A stretch of 64,000 nucleotides of DNA, from positions 10,151,426 through 10,215,425 of the forward strand of contig NC_135263.1 in assembly GCF_964204865.1 (NCBI RefSeq), given 5' to 3'. Every line of letters begins with the position of its first letter. Position 1 is the first letter of the stretch. Both the position numbers and the translations under genes were made by a program. This document shows, one piece after another, positions 26,232-37,367 of the stretch. Source of the DNA: Styela clava (lineage: Eukaryota > Chordata > Ascidiacea > Stolidobranchia > Styelidae). Below the pieces are notes generated by a model. The model made no database searches, was not told the DNA's origin, and worked only from the letters and a program-made list of their open reading frames with translations.

Positions 26232-29200
26232 ATGGACGATGATATCACAGGGGCCCAAACCTTGGCGGAAAGTCTGAAAGCACAAGTATGTATATGTGGG
26301 TTATTTATGCCAATGTCAGAATGTGTTGCATTCTACAGAAATAACAATACAGCAATATGTTAACAATTCTAGCGGTATGTCCAACATATTTACTGTGATA
26401 TTTTCATGATTTTTTCGCAGGGAATCAAATACATGTTTGGAGTGGTTGGAATTCCTGTCATAGAGGTTGCAATTGCAGCACAGGCAGTCGGCATTCAATA
26501 CATTGGAATGAGAAATGAACAAGCTGCTGCATATGCTGCTGGTGCTATTGGATATTTGACTGGACGGCCAGGTTCCCTTTTGATCTGATTGTTCAAATTG
26601 TTTATCAGTTTTCTGTGGCATGTTTGATCCAGTTTTTCAAAATTTTTGAGAACCAAATTTATTTTATTCCTTATCCATTTGAGTACTTTCAGATCCTTGT
26701 ACTGCTTATTATTTCACAATTGAATGCATCTAAACAGATAATAATTTTGCTTTGAAAAGGTGGAATATTTATTGTGTGGATGGTACTTTTAAGATAAGGC
26801 ATAGAAATATCATATTTTTACTGGAAATGTTCAACATTTTCAGTTCAAATAAAAGTTGCTGAAGCATGGAAAATATGCTTCTATTTACTACAGGAGTGGT
26901 GACTCCTCTACGGCCCATGGGCCGGGGCCACGGCCCATCTAATTGGGCCACATGGGCCGTGGCCCATAGCTTGATGGGCCGCGGCCCCATCAGGAAAAAT
27001 TCAATTATCTTAACAAAATTTTCAATTTTTACCAAATTGTCGATATTCGAACCAAAAAAATATACTCCTGTAGTATGTGTACCAGGTTAGGGTTAGGACA
27101 AAAAAAATTCAGATTTTTTACATTATAGTTCTATTATGAGTTCGGGGACTGTCTGTGTTAGCCAAGTGAATAGTTTCTTTACACAACTTGATGGGCCGTG
27201 GCCCCGGCCCATGGGCCGCAGAGGAGTCACCACTCCCACTCTCTATTTAAGAATTCTAGAAAAATTAGCTATTAACCATAATTTTAACTCAAGCTCAGCG
27301 GAGAGAGAGTGGTGAAGAATTATTTGAATTTTTTATGCGCACTGATATTAATGATTTTCTGTAATTCACAGGTGTATGTCTGGTTGTGTCAGGGCCTGGT
27401 CTGATACACGCTTTAGGTGGAATGGCAAACGCTCAAGAAAACTGCTGGCCCATGATTACTGTTGGAGGTTCATCTGATCAAGATCAGGAACAGATGGGGG
27501 CATTTCAAGAATTTGCCCAGGTATATTAGGGGTTATCATAACAAGGTTATGTCACCATTTTTATAAGTCTAAATTTATAGCTATACTTGTATTTGTCTAT
27601 GGATTTTGTTTCCTTATAATACGGATTTGGGACTTCAGAATGATTAGGCCTATTCAGTTATATACAGTATATATTTACCCCAATTTATCATCTCCAGGTA
27701 GAAGCAAGTCGGATGTATACCAAATTTTCTGCTAGACCATCTAGTCTTGAAGCAATACCATTGGTTGTTGAGAAAGCTGTTAGAACATCTATATATGGAA
27801 GACCTGGTGCTTGTTATATTGATATTCCTGGCAATTTTGTAAATGCTTCAGTGAGAAGGGGTGATTGTAGGTAAGCTTCACCAAATTTCTGATTGTTATA
27901 CATCAGTGTGTAGTAACCTGAAATGAATATTTTCAAGTAAATTATTTTATGGACCATGCCTTCTGTATTGGAGAATTTTCAAGTTATCAGTTTTGGAAAT
28001 ACTCCAACCAAGTCACCGAAGTAGCAAAAAATTGCATTGAAGATAATTTCACACATTCATAGATGCCTTCCTAAAATATTGAAAAATTGACTAGCTTGTT
28101 TCTGCAATATGTCAAAATATGGCTGCATTGATACCGAGACAAATATTGTCAATAGATTAATGAATTCTAGTTTGATTTTCACAATGACATTTATTTCATA
28201 TCTCCATGCCAATGAGGGGCATATTTATCTATATCATTGTTTTTATGAAATCTATTTCAACTCGAAACAGCAGTGACCCAACATGATTTGTGAATCGGGA
28301 GGGCAGTAAGTATCAGCTTGATTTGAGACTGATGACTTACTGCTCGCAACTTGGAGATTTAGCAACATTCATTAAATACTGATATTTATGCTTATTTATT
28401 ATATTCAGACAGTTTCCAATGTGCCCAAATCCATCAGGCTTGAAAGCTGATTTGAATGTTATGAAGAAAGCATGTCAGACATTGATGATTGCTAAAAGAC
28501 CATTGGTTATCATAGGCAAGGGGGCAGCCTACTCCAGATCTGAAAAAGAAGTGCTGGAATTTGTGGAGAAGCATTCGTTGCCCTTTTTGCCTACACCTAT
28601 GGGAAAGGGTGTGATACGTGATGACCATCCATTATGTGTATCTGCTGCGAGGTCTAGGTAAGTTACCTCCAATTATTTGATTTTTCAATGGAATGATAGC
28701 AAACGAAATTATACAAAATGAAAATATTGGAATATTTCCAGGGCTCTTCAGATGGCAGACTGTATACTGTTGATTGGTGCAAGATTGAACTGGCAACTTC
28801 ATTTTGGAAGGTAACTATTGTTTATTTTTCAAAATTGACCAACGTTTTTTGGTAGCGCAACCAAAGCACTAACAACAGCTGCAGAAAATTTATTTATTGC
28901 AGTAGTGAAACTAGACTTTCCGGCAGTGAGTTATATATAACCTGTCTATCTGCGTACAATTTTTACAAAAAAACGCCTAAAAGCACAATTTAATAATACA
29001 GATATTGCTTACATATGCTTCTCTAGACATACATCACAAAATAATAATTTGATTTCATTTTGTCACACTACTGAGTAACAATCCTGTTTCAAAATATATA
29101 GAAATTAATAGAATAATACGGTTTTTGCACAAATGCTCCCTGATGTGCCCAAATTGTTCAACTGTCATTACTTTCCAGTTGCCCGTAATTTTTGTTCATC

Positions 29201-31162
29201 AACCAAATTTGTATCCATAAGTACTGTCATATTTTAGGCCTCCGCGATTTGATGAATATGTAAAAGTGATTCAGATTGATATCTGTGCTGAAGAATTGGG
29301 GAATAATGTTCCAAGCAGTATTGGCATCCATGGCAATATATCAGATGTGGTTAAACAGGTATGTTGAAATTTATATATACATATATGCTGAAACTCATGT
29401 TCGCATAATACAAATAGCATCGGCGAATTTACTTTCTAGACACATTTTTAAGCATTTGAATTGCTATCCATTAGTTGTGATTTTTTATATCTCACCAAGC
29501 AAAGGCTGATGAGTATGTGACGTTTTTATCAGAGATTATTAGTATATCCGTGAATATCATTTGTCATTCAAATTAACTGTTTCTATTTTTTTTTGAAAAT
29601 TTAGATGCAGCAACACTTTGTTGGAATTCACAGAGGTATCATGTGGAAACATCCAACTGATTCTAAGTGGTGGGAAGCTTTGAACGAGAAAATTGAGAAA
29701 AATGATGAGCAAGTTAAGGTATAACAATTAATCGTAATTTAATTCAGATAAATTTTGTAAATGGAATGAATTGTTTGTTATTCATGTTTATGTTGATTGA
29801 TAGTTTTTTGTAATATATCTTACTTTTTCTTTGTAGGCGATGTGTGCGGATCATTCCGTACCGCTCAGCTACTATGCCGTTTATGATATATTGAACAAGT
29901 ACTTGCCTAAAGATAGCATCATTATTGGGGAAGGAGCAAATACTATGGACATTGGAAGAACTATGATGAAAAACTATTACCCAAGACATAGGTTTGGAAT
30001 GATTATTAGACTGTTTTGTACAAGGCAATTGTCTTGTATTGTAATAATACCATAAAATTGATTCAACATATGATTTCTCATAGGCTTGATGCTGGTACTT
30101 TTGGAACAATGGGAGTAGGGGTTGGCTTTGCAATTGCAGCTGCTTTATATGCTCAAGATTCTGCAAAACCAGGACAAAAACCTCAAAAAGTGGTAAGCTA
30201 GTTTCTTTGGTTTCTCGCGGCTTCCCATCCCCAGTAAAAATGTGTGGTGAATTTTATTTATTTTTCAATTTCGGAAAAAAATAAAATTGACTAGGACTTA
30301 GTGAAGGTTGAATTAATTTTTATTACTTTATTTCATTACTTCTTGACGACACAGTGCCAGAATCTAGTAGTTTGGCATTTTGCCTGGTAATCATTGATGA
30401 AGGGAAAAAATTATTTTCATTGAAATGTTTGAATGAATTTTAAAATTGAAGAATTAATTCTGGGGTATTCTATATAGGATAGTGTTTGGAATGTAACAGC
30501 AAGCAATATAGTGTATTCAACAAATGCATGAAAAGGGACAATTAGTGTCAACTTCAACCATACAAGAATTGTATGGGAATTGTCATGAACTCTGAATTGA
30601 TATTTACTATTTAGGTATGTGTACAAGGTGACAGTGCTTTTGGATTTTCTGGAATGGAATTAGAGACTGTAGTACGATACAAACTTCCCATTATTTTTGT
30701 GGTTGTCAACAACAACGGTATTTACAGTGGTGGACCTAAAATGTTCTGGGATGGACTAAAAACAACAGAAGATGTTGCAACTGGGTAGGTGTATTGGTTT
30801 CTTGATGAAATAAAATGAACTGGCTAGATTGGTCTTGACTTGGATGAAAATCAATTCACATTTTCTCTCAATAAATTTTTTACTGAATTTCTTGAACATC
30901 TATAATTTAATTGTTAATTTTTACTTTGGTTAGGTCACTTCCGATGTTCTTGACTCCAAATTCTCGTTATGAGCAGATAATGAGTGCTTTCGGAGGAATT
31001 GGCTACTATGCAGAAACACCCGATAACTTTGATCAAGCCCTTAACAATGCTTTCAACAAACATGCTGATAATGGGGAGCCCTGTCTAACCAATGTTATGA
31101 TCGATTTGACTTCTGAGCGAAAGCAGCAAGAATTTCAATGGCTTACAAGAAGTAAAATGTGA
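26232..31162 (+). CDS. HACL1: 2-hydroxyacyl-CoA lyase 1, 580 aa, 12 exons
   Basis: This is a peroxisomal thiamine-diphosphate enzyme that cleaves 2-hydroxyacyl-CoA to formyl-CoA and a shortened aldehyde in alpha-oxidation of phytanic and 2-hydroxy fatty acids. CDS exons: 26232-26285, 26421-26571, 27372-27520, 27698-27870, 28409-28657, 28742-28810, 29238-29358, 29605-29718, 29837-29991, 30084-30192, 30615-30784 and 30934-31162; every junction is GT-AG and in phase. The length is close to the human enzyme. The catalytic Glu of the ThDP-binding Pyr domain is E51 in RNEQAA. The ThDP/Mg motif begins GDS at 453-455 and ends NNN at 480-482. The protein ends Ser-Lys-Met, a peroxisomal targeting signal type 1. 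Intron 2 (26572-27371) carries a hAT-type MITE. The exon 2 donor is GTTCCC, weaker than the others but fixed by the reading frame. Confidence 0.97.
26888..27241. mobile_element. GC-rich foldback MITE in HACL1 intron 2
   Basis: The inverted arms 26893-26938 and 27191-27236 are 46 bp with one mismatch; each contains GGAGTGGTGACTCCTCT and CGGCCCATGGGCCGGGGCCA. A perfect 8-bp direct repeat TCTATTTA flanks the element (26880-26887 and 27242-27249), which points to hAT mobilisation, although the outermost few bases of the two ends do not match. Inside, 27061-27098 is a fragment of the GGTACTCC/GTACCAGGTTAGG foldback family. The GGCCCAT words are repeated further in the left half. Confidence 0.75.
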
Positions 31163-32049
31163 ACCTAACGGCTGTCAACCAAGTCATGAATAATTCCAAT
31201 TTAATTTTTTGTTTTAATATACAGAAGTGTTTATCATCTCTTCTATGCAATTGATATTAATTTTAAATCTGCGTTTCCTATTAAATCCTATTTATTATCA
31301 TTGCAAGTGATATTATCTTTGTAAAGGGGGGGCATTACCACCTGTAGGGCTGAAACAACAACCGTTGATACGGGTGCGACTGCAAGGTATAATTTGGCGT
31401 TTTTGGTTGTTTTGCTGTTGTATAGACATTACGATAATAGCATGCATGCAAAAACGCGATTCATTTAAATACCTAGAGCTAGTTTGCCTTTCCAAATTTT
31501 TTTTTTACCAGAGCAGTGTTTTCTTGAAGGGTAAATAATTCACAGCTGTCTTGCCTTTCCTTAATAGGCCTGACTAAATATTTCACTAATCTTCTACACA
31601 AGCATCAATATATAGGCCCAAAAAATGTTCTAAAACAAAGGAAGAAACCAGGCCTGCCTCAAAACTGGTGATTGATATTTAGTAGCGATTTGAGCTAGAA
31701 CCAAAAGGTATCTTGAATACCATGATACATACAACACTGTGAAACTTCAGAATGACTATATTTAAAGAAGATGAGAATGAATGTATACTTTCTAAATATT
31801 ATTTACATAATTTGATGATGGTTCAGGTATAAACGGTCGATGTCGATTGTTTGGTATATTCCCATCATTGTACAGCAATTTGTACAAATATACATAAGCG
31901 AATCCTATATTTCAGCGAATTGAATTTGTACAATCTTATACTTGACCCAGTTCACTGTATGATTGAGTCACCACCTACCATGGATAAAGGAAAATTATAC
32001 ACACAACACAATTGCATAGCGGCAGTAGCCATAAAATATGGTATTGGAA
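31163..32049. other. 3' intergenic space between convergent HACL1 and UBE4A-like
   Basis: 888 bp between two stop codons on opposite strands. It must hold both 3' UTRs and poly(A) sites. I see ATTAAA-type words but no unambiguous AATAAA close behind either stop. No other gene is visible. Confidence 0.5.
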
Positions 32050-35000
32050 CTAGCTATCAGATTCATCAAGTTTTTTCTTCCTCTTCTCTTCAATCCAGAG
32101 CGTGATTTTATTTTTCAACTCTGTGTTTGGGATAACATCTTGCATTGTAAGAGAAGATCTGTTAAATGGGTCAGTGGGATCACTCATCAGATGTCTTGAT
32201 ATAGTAGATCTGTCTACAACCTGTTTTGATGTTGGTAAAGTCACAGGATCACGCATTAATGTTGACATTAAGGCATCAAAAAATTCATCAGGAGCATCCA
32301 TAAACATCTCTTCTTCTTCCTCCTCTTGACTGCTAAAGAGTTTGACGCGTTCAGATATTTCCATCATTTTCTGTCGTAACTCTTCATTACCGATACGTCT
32401 AAGAACTTGACAGGCCATTGGAAATAACTTATTAGAATATGACCTACCATCTTTTGATATAGCATGGCAAAAATCATCTTTTACGCAAAGGTGGACATAT
32501 ATTTGGCATAAGTCCACTACAAGTACTTTTGGTTTGAACTGGTATTTGGAAAGATCTCGTACCCTTAGCGCACCCATTTTCGGCCCAACTAATTTTAACA
32601 AAAAGTCATCAAGCATGGCAGCTACTCTATCAGCCAGAGATGGATGACTAAAAAGTTCTTTGACTTCTTTGGCTTCTGTGAGATAAACCAAGGTGTCTAA
32701 AGTGTCATTTGATAATAAATTGTGATATTTTGCCAGCATTCCTAACTGTCTCAACTCCCCTTCTTTTTGCATTTTTTCCTGTTGATTCAATTCTTCCCAT
32801 TCGCCTGCTGCTTTCTCACGTTCAAGGCCTTTTATTTGTGTCAAGAACCCCATGGCTTCATCCAATAAATAAATAGAATCATTGAGAAGCAGGTTCGTAA
32901 ATTGCAAAAACAAAGGATGCGAAACCTCATCAATATTACTGATAGCCAATCTTACATGCTTCTTGATCATGTCATTACAAGATTTCTTCTGCCATAGATA
33001 TTTTAGGATTTGATACAAGGGTTGCCTATAGTGAAACTTTTGCTCAAATTGATTTGGATCGCCAGTAAACTCTATGTCGACAAAAAGCTGAAGAGTAGCA
33101 ACAGTTAAAAATGGAGAATGTGGGAAAGCATTGAAAATTTCTTCTTTGTTGCTTTTTGAATTATCATCTTCAGATAAAGGCATTACAATTGGTAACACTT
33201 CAGCAAGAGAGGCACGCAAATGTGGATTTGACATTCTACTTTTATTTCCCATGTAAATCGTAATAACAAGAAGAATGTCATGGATAAATGGGTTAAACAA
33301 GTGCGCCGATGAACGATCGAACCTCCAAATAAACAATAGCATATCGGTAAGGTTTTCCACAACATATTCAGGAATGCAGTAAAGACCTTTAGGCACAGTT
33401 TCGCCCTCAGGAAGGGGTAGAACAACTCGTGCCAGTGTATCATTGTTGTCTGACATGGCAATATGATTCAAGTATTGTGCTGTTGTACCATGAAGTCGAA
33501 TGCACGCTTTGAGAAAAGCGGGCTCAGTTAACACTCCTTTTATACTCAAATAATTACGCATACCCGTCTCGAACCTTTTGACAACAAGAGCTGCGTGTCC
33601 ATTTGGATCTTGTCCAGAAGCACGAATCTGACGATAAACATCTTCATCACGATTTAAACTTCGATTCAACTTATAAAATTTTTTGATAAGGCCATGGACA
33701 CTGAGATAAATTGAACGGTGTGTTAAGAAAAAGCACTCTGTGATAAAATTATACGAGTCAGCTATAGTTACTGGCGCTGGTGTATTGTCTTCAGTTGATT
33801 GCAACCGGGTATCCTTGTGTAATTGAACGCCATGTACACCCTTGGCATGGGCATCAGGCTGTCCCGTGACATCAATATATGATGAATTAATTTTTAAAAA
33901 CTTGGGAGGTGTTGATTTCGAGGACCCCTCTTCAATACCTTTTACAACAGTTTTTTCTGAGCAAAAGGGCAAACAAAGACGAAGTAATACGCTGCTAATA
34001 TTAAGTTGTGTCGCATCTGGACCAAACACATCCATAAAAACATCGACGTGTTCGTGCGACCACATTTTTGCAAGATAACCATGATGAGCAATGGTATTAC
34101 CAAACCACTGCAAAGTCTTAGAACGGGTAGACTTGTGTTTCAGAAACTGTCTAATAATAGAAAACAGTTGAGAATGGAACCCATCTGTTTTATTCTGAAG
34201 ATGATATTCCTCATTTTCGACCTCAGTTGGACCCATCCTCGCAACATCTTCAAAAAACAAATACGCTTTTGTTTGTGGATCTGGAACAAGACACGACTTT
34301 CCGAATAAAATGTCAAGAAAACTTTTCTTTTGTGTTCCTTCCATAACCAACTTTCCATCTATTTTAGCATCATGATTCAAAGTAACAACTGCTAAGCCAG
34401 GATGCTCAGCGAACGTTGACAAAACAGCAAGATGAACGTGTAATCCGGCATCTAATAAATCATCAAGGCCGAGATCATTTGCAAGAACTTCCAGCAATGG
34501 TGCAAAAGCGGCTTCCATCAGATCAGGCTCATTCATTGAGAAATAATCAGCAACACTATACAAGCAAAGTCTAGGAGGGCTTGTGGGATCCGAACAATCA
34601 TTCGATACAAGCATATTATAAAACTGTTGGTGAACCATTCCTTTTTCTTTTCCAATTTCCATAAATAATTCTGGGCTAATAAACGCAGTTGATATATTTC
34701 GAACAATCAGTTGACGATAAAATGATATTGTCGATAAAAGATTTGGTGGAATATATTTTTCTTCATGCATTAATCTGTTGAAAGATTGCAATAAATAAAC
34801 AAGAGGACGATCCTCTTTTGCCTCCTTTTCTGTAGTTTCATTATGTTCTTCTGATCGCTTCACGAGAGATTTTTCAGGGTCTATTAACAAAAGACGGTTG
34901 AAGATGAGCTGTTCGACTGTTTCATGCAATGGACCACTTTCATCATTATCCAGTAAAACGCAGAAAGAAGGCAAATCTCTTTTCACTTCCTCACTGGTAT

Positions 35001-35292
35001 TAAGGTGCTGATTATCAGTCAAAAGAAAAATTCTTTCCGCTAAATCATTTTTATGTTGGTTCAACTTTGAGTTCGATAATTCACTTGGAAAAGTCATTTG
35101 AGTGACATCTTGAGATTCTTTTTCGCTTTCGATGACTTGTCCCGGCAAATCAATTCCGCTTTCATCAATATGTGAATCAGTTTGAGTTGATAGTTTTGGA
35201 ACCTCCATAGGTTCATTGCAAGAATTAGCTAGTAAAGCTGCAAATGGGTTGCTTTGCATTTCAGCATTACTACTGCTTGCTCTATTATCCAT
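32050..35292 (-). CDS. UBE4A: Ubiquitin conjugation factor E4 A-like (U-box E3/E4), 1,080 aa, single exon
   Basis: A U-box ubiquitin ligase of the UFD2 family that lengthens ubiquitin chains on pre-ubiquitinated substrates in the cytoplasm and nucleus. The frame is open for 1,080 codons from ATG at 35292, close to the size I recall for vertebrate UBE4A. The N-terminus has the NPFAALLAN stretch seen in UBE4A. The long UFD2 core contains VDIEFTGDPNQFEQKF, LLDEAMGFL and LVGPKMGALRVRDLS. The C-terminal U-box (about residue 999 on) has DPVTLPTS, VDRSTISRHL and DPFNRSSLT. These features favour UBE4A over UBE4B. It is intact but has no introns, unlike SF3B6, HACL1, ENPP6-like, FAM47-like and SDHB in the same window. 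The bases before the ATG read AAAATAGC. Two DNAJC4-like genes lie upstream on the same strand. Confidence 0.95.
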   Translation of the reverse strand: MDNRASSSNAEMQSNPFAALLANSCNEPMEVPKLSTQTDSHIDESGIDLPGQVIESEKESQDVTQMTFPSELSNSKLNQHKNDLAERIFLLTDNQHLNTSEEVKRDLPSFCVLLDNDESGPLHETVEQLIFNRLLLIDPEKSLVKRSEEHNETTEKEAKEDRPLVYLLQSFNRLMHEEKYIPPNLLSTISFYRQLIVRNISTAFISPELFMEIGKEKGMVHQQFYNMLVSNDCSDPTSPPRLCLYSVADYFSMNEPDLMEAAFAPLLEVLANDLGLDDLLDAGLHVHLAVLSTFAEHPGLAVVTLNHDAKIDGKLVMEGTQKKSFLDILFGKSCLVPDPQTKAYLFFEDVARMGPTEVENEEYHLQNKTDGFHSQLFSIIRQFLKHKSTRSKTLQWFGNTIAHHGYLAKMWSHEHVDVFMDVFGPDATQLNISSVLLRLCLPFCSEKTVVKGIEEGSSKSTPPKFLKINSSYIDVTGQPDAHAKGVHGVQLHKDTRLQSTEDNTPAPVTIADSYNFITECFFLTHRSIYLSVHGLIKKFYKLNRSLNRDEDVYRQIRASGQDPNGHAALVVKRFETGMRNYLSIKGVLTEPAFLKACIRLHGTTAQYLNHIAMSDNNDTLARVVLPLPEGETVPKGLYCIPEYVVENLTDMLLFIWRFDRSSAHLFNPFIHDILLVITIYMGNKSRMSNPHLRASLAEVLPIVMPLSEDDNSKSNKEEIFNAFPHSPFLTVATLQLFVDIEFTGDPNQFEQKFHYRQPLYQILKYLWQKKSCNDMIKKHVRLAISNIDEVSHPLFLQFTNLLLNDSIYLLDEAMGFLTQIKGLEREKAAGEWEELNQQEKMQKEGELRQLGMLAKYHNLLSNDTLDTLVYLTEAKEVKELFSHPSLADRVAAMLDDFLLKLVGPKMGALRVRDLSKYQFKPKVLVVDLCQIYVHLCVKDDFCHAISKDGRSYSNKLFPMACQVLRRIGNEELRQKMMEISERVKLFSSQEEEEEEMFMDAPDEFFDALMSTLMRDPVTLPTSKQVVDRSTISRHLMSDPTDPFNRSSLTMQDVIPNTELKNKITLWIEEKRKKKLDESDS

Positions 35293-35906
35293 GCTATTTT
35301 TATATTACAGTATAATAATAACTAACAGGGGCTATTCATTAAAAAAGAAATAAAGATTGGCAATAATCATAAATAGTTCCGCAATTTATTTCAATATAAT
35401 ATATAATGGTGGGAAGATAGTTTTGTAAAATTCATACACCTTAGTTTCTTAGAGTAGAACATTTTCCTTATAATCGACATAATAAGATCATAAGAACAAA
35501 TCACAAGACTTTTGAAGCAAATCATAGTACAATGGGTCAAAAATAACACTGAAGTAAGGTTCTGTTCCATTTCAAAAATAGATCATGAATTTGCCTATAC
35601 AACAGGATTTTTTAATTCGGTAACACCATTTAACTATGTCGCTGTCCATGGCCTTTCGGCCATGTCAACTGAAAACTGAAGAAAGACAGTATTTCAAAAT
35701 GAGCTGTTACTTTACAGTGCAACAATACAACTTGAAACATATTGCTTGTTCATTCTTTATCAATTCTTAAGGTCTGAATCTCTGATACAGAAATAGTTAA
35801 CAGTCAATTGTGAGATGCATGGACTAGAATTCATATATAAAGAAATAGAGGTGGCAAATAGTGCTGAACTGAACAATGGCCTTATCCAAAAAATTTAAAA
35901 ATGGCA
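35293..35906. other. Intergenic between UBE4A-like and the first DNAJC4-like gene
   Basis: 614 bp that must contain the 3' end of the DNAJC4-like gene at 35907 and upstream sequence of UBE4A-like. Around 35640-35670 there is a short palindromic stretch GACATGGCC-like on both sides of GGCCTTTCGGCC. No gene is seen. Confidence 0.4.
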
Positions 35907-36590
35907 TCATTTTTTCTGACGTGCCAGTAACCATTTTTCATGTTCAGAATTAAAGCTGTCAGCATTATGCGGCTCCCTGCCAGATAGGATATACATCCCC
36001 CATACATAAACTGCGAATAATACTCCCGAAATAACGACCAATTCTGTTCCAATTGTTGATTTGGGGGGAGGGCTCATCCCTTCTTGCATCTCACCCCCTC
36101 CAAATTTTTTTGTATTCTCCCAATATTGTGTCCAAAATTCAGAGTCAGATTCAGCTTTCATGTCTCTGTATGCTTTTCCACCGCCATAAGTACTATAAAA
36201 ATCACTCCAATCTGTTGAATCATCCCTATTTTTCCGATATGGGCTTTTATAATCCTTTGACCTCTGTATTAAAGGAGATGAGTACATCCTGCTTTTTTTC
36301 ATCAATTCAAAATTATATGCAGACCTCAGGTTTGGATCAGAAAGAACAGTATATGCTTCATTCAGTTTTACAAACTTTGCATGCATTTCTTCATCACCGT
36401 AGTTCTTATCAGGATGATACTTTTTGGACTTAGAAATGAACGCAGTTTTAACTTGGTCTAAATTTGAATCTTCTGGTATATCCAATGTTTCATAATGACT
36501 TTGGCTTTTCCACTGACTTATACAGAAGCCCCTAATTGGAAAATATGGTCGGACTTGCATACATGCATTAAAGACGCTATTAAAAGACAT
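35907..36590 (-). CDS. DNAJC4-like J-domain membrane protein, 227 aa, single exon
   Basis: A type III J-protein expected to stimulate an Hsp70 ATPase from a membrane. Residues about 32-95 form a J domain with YETLDIPE, the HPD signature in KKYHPDKN, and a conserved FVKLNEAYTVLSDP helix. A hydrophobic span of about 20 residues near 182-203 (TELVVISGVLFAVYVWGMYI) is a single membrane segment. The N-terminus is short, basic and non-acidic, so mitochondrial targeting is possible. The overall plan (N-terminal J domain, DSEFWTQYWE middle, one C-terminal membrane segment) matches vertebrate DNAJC4. No intron is needed. It is a tandem paralogue of the gene at 37368. Confidence is high for a J-protein and moderate for DNAJC4 orthology. 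Confidence 0.88.
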   Translation of the reverse strand: MSFNSVFNACMQVRPYFPIRGFCISQWKSQSHYETLDIPEDSNLDQVKTAFISKSKKYHPDKNYGDEEMHAKFVKLNEAYTVLSDPNLRSAYNFELMKKSRMYSSPLIQRSKDYKSPYRKNRDDSTDWSDFYSTYGGGKAYRDMKAESDSEFWTQYWENTKKFGGGEMQEGMSPPPKSTIGTELVVISGVLFAVYVWGMYILSGREPHNADSFNSEHEKWLLARQKK

Positions 36591-37367
36591 GGCATTAATG
36601 CATAATGCCTTTATTTAATATAAAGACTTAAATACTTTCTGAGAAAATAATTATACATTTGACAGTATATTGGACTGGCTAATCAACTTCACAGTCTAGT
36701 CTAGAATATAATTTATTAATGGTCACATCGATTACTTCTGTGGGGCATTATTTGTTTGAAAAAACTGCCAGACTTCTTGGCATCCCTGGCTGGTTGAACA
36801 TGACTTCCTCGTCAGTCGTCACCCATTGGCATGGTTTGTTGAATGATTATTAATAAGCTGTCACTTATTGACTGCCATTTTTCTTGGCATAAATACAAAA
36901 ATTCTTATCTTATCATCAAAAACAAAAAACAAGTGCAATAGATATTTATATTTTTTTCAGCAATATTTGCATCAAGTTGAATGTGGGAGCACCTTGAGAT
37001 AACATTACATAAATGGCAAAAACAAATAGGTCGTAGACTGAACTTCATTCAAACACTATTTCTTTCATATGTCTAGTATGAAAAGACTGAAAAATAAATT
37101 AAATAGGTATAATATTCAAAAAAATTTGATTTTGATTTTATAAAATAATTGGATATCTTTATTTGATCATTACTCACTTTCAGATTATTAGCAAATGCTA
37201 CTAGTCAGAAGTAGGCTACATGGCGAAAATAAAGAGTAATTTTTTTTTAAATTTTTCGAGATTCTAAATAATAAATCTCAACTATGTGACATATCTATTA
37301 AATAGGAAAGAAATATTTTCCTAATTTTTAACAAACAGCATCGACCTATTTCAACATATAAACCCTC
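36591..37367. other. Intergenic between the two DNAJC4-like genes
   Basis: 777 bp without a recognisable gene or repeat. A short palindrome GGCATTATGCATTAATGCC lies directly upstream of the first gene's ATG (about 36591-36609). The spacing is too long for a typical tightly packed operon. Confidence 0.45.

Noticed and set aside
28303-28344. Hairpin GCAGTAAGT...ACTTACTGC in HACL1 intron 4, considered as a microRNA
   Set aside because: The stem is only about 15 pairs with a bulge and does not extend outward, which is too short for a microRNA precursor.
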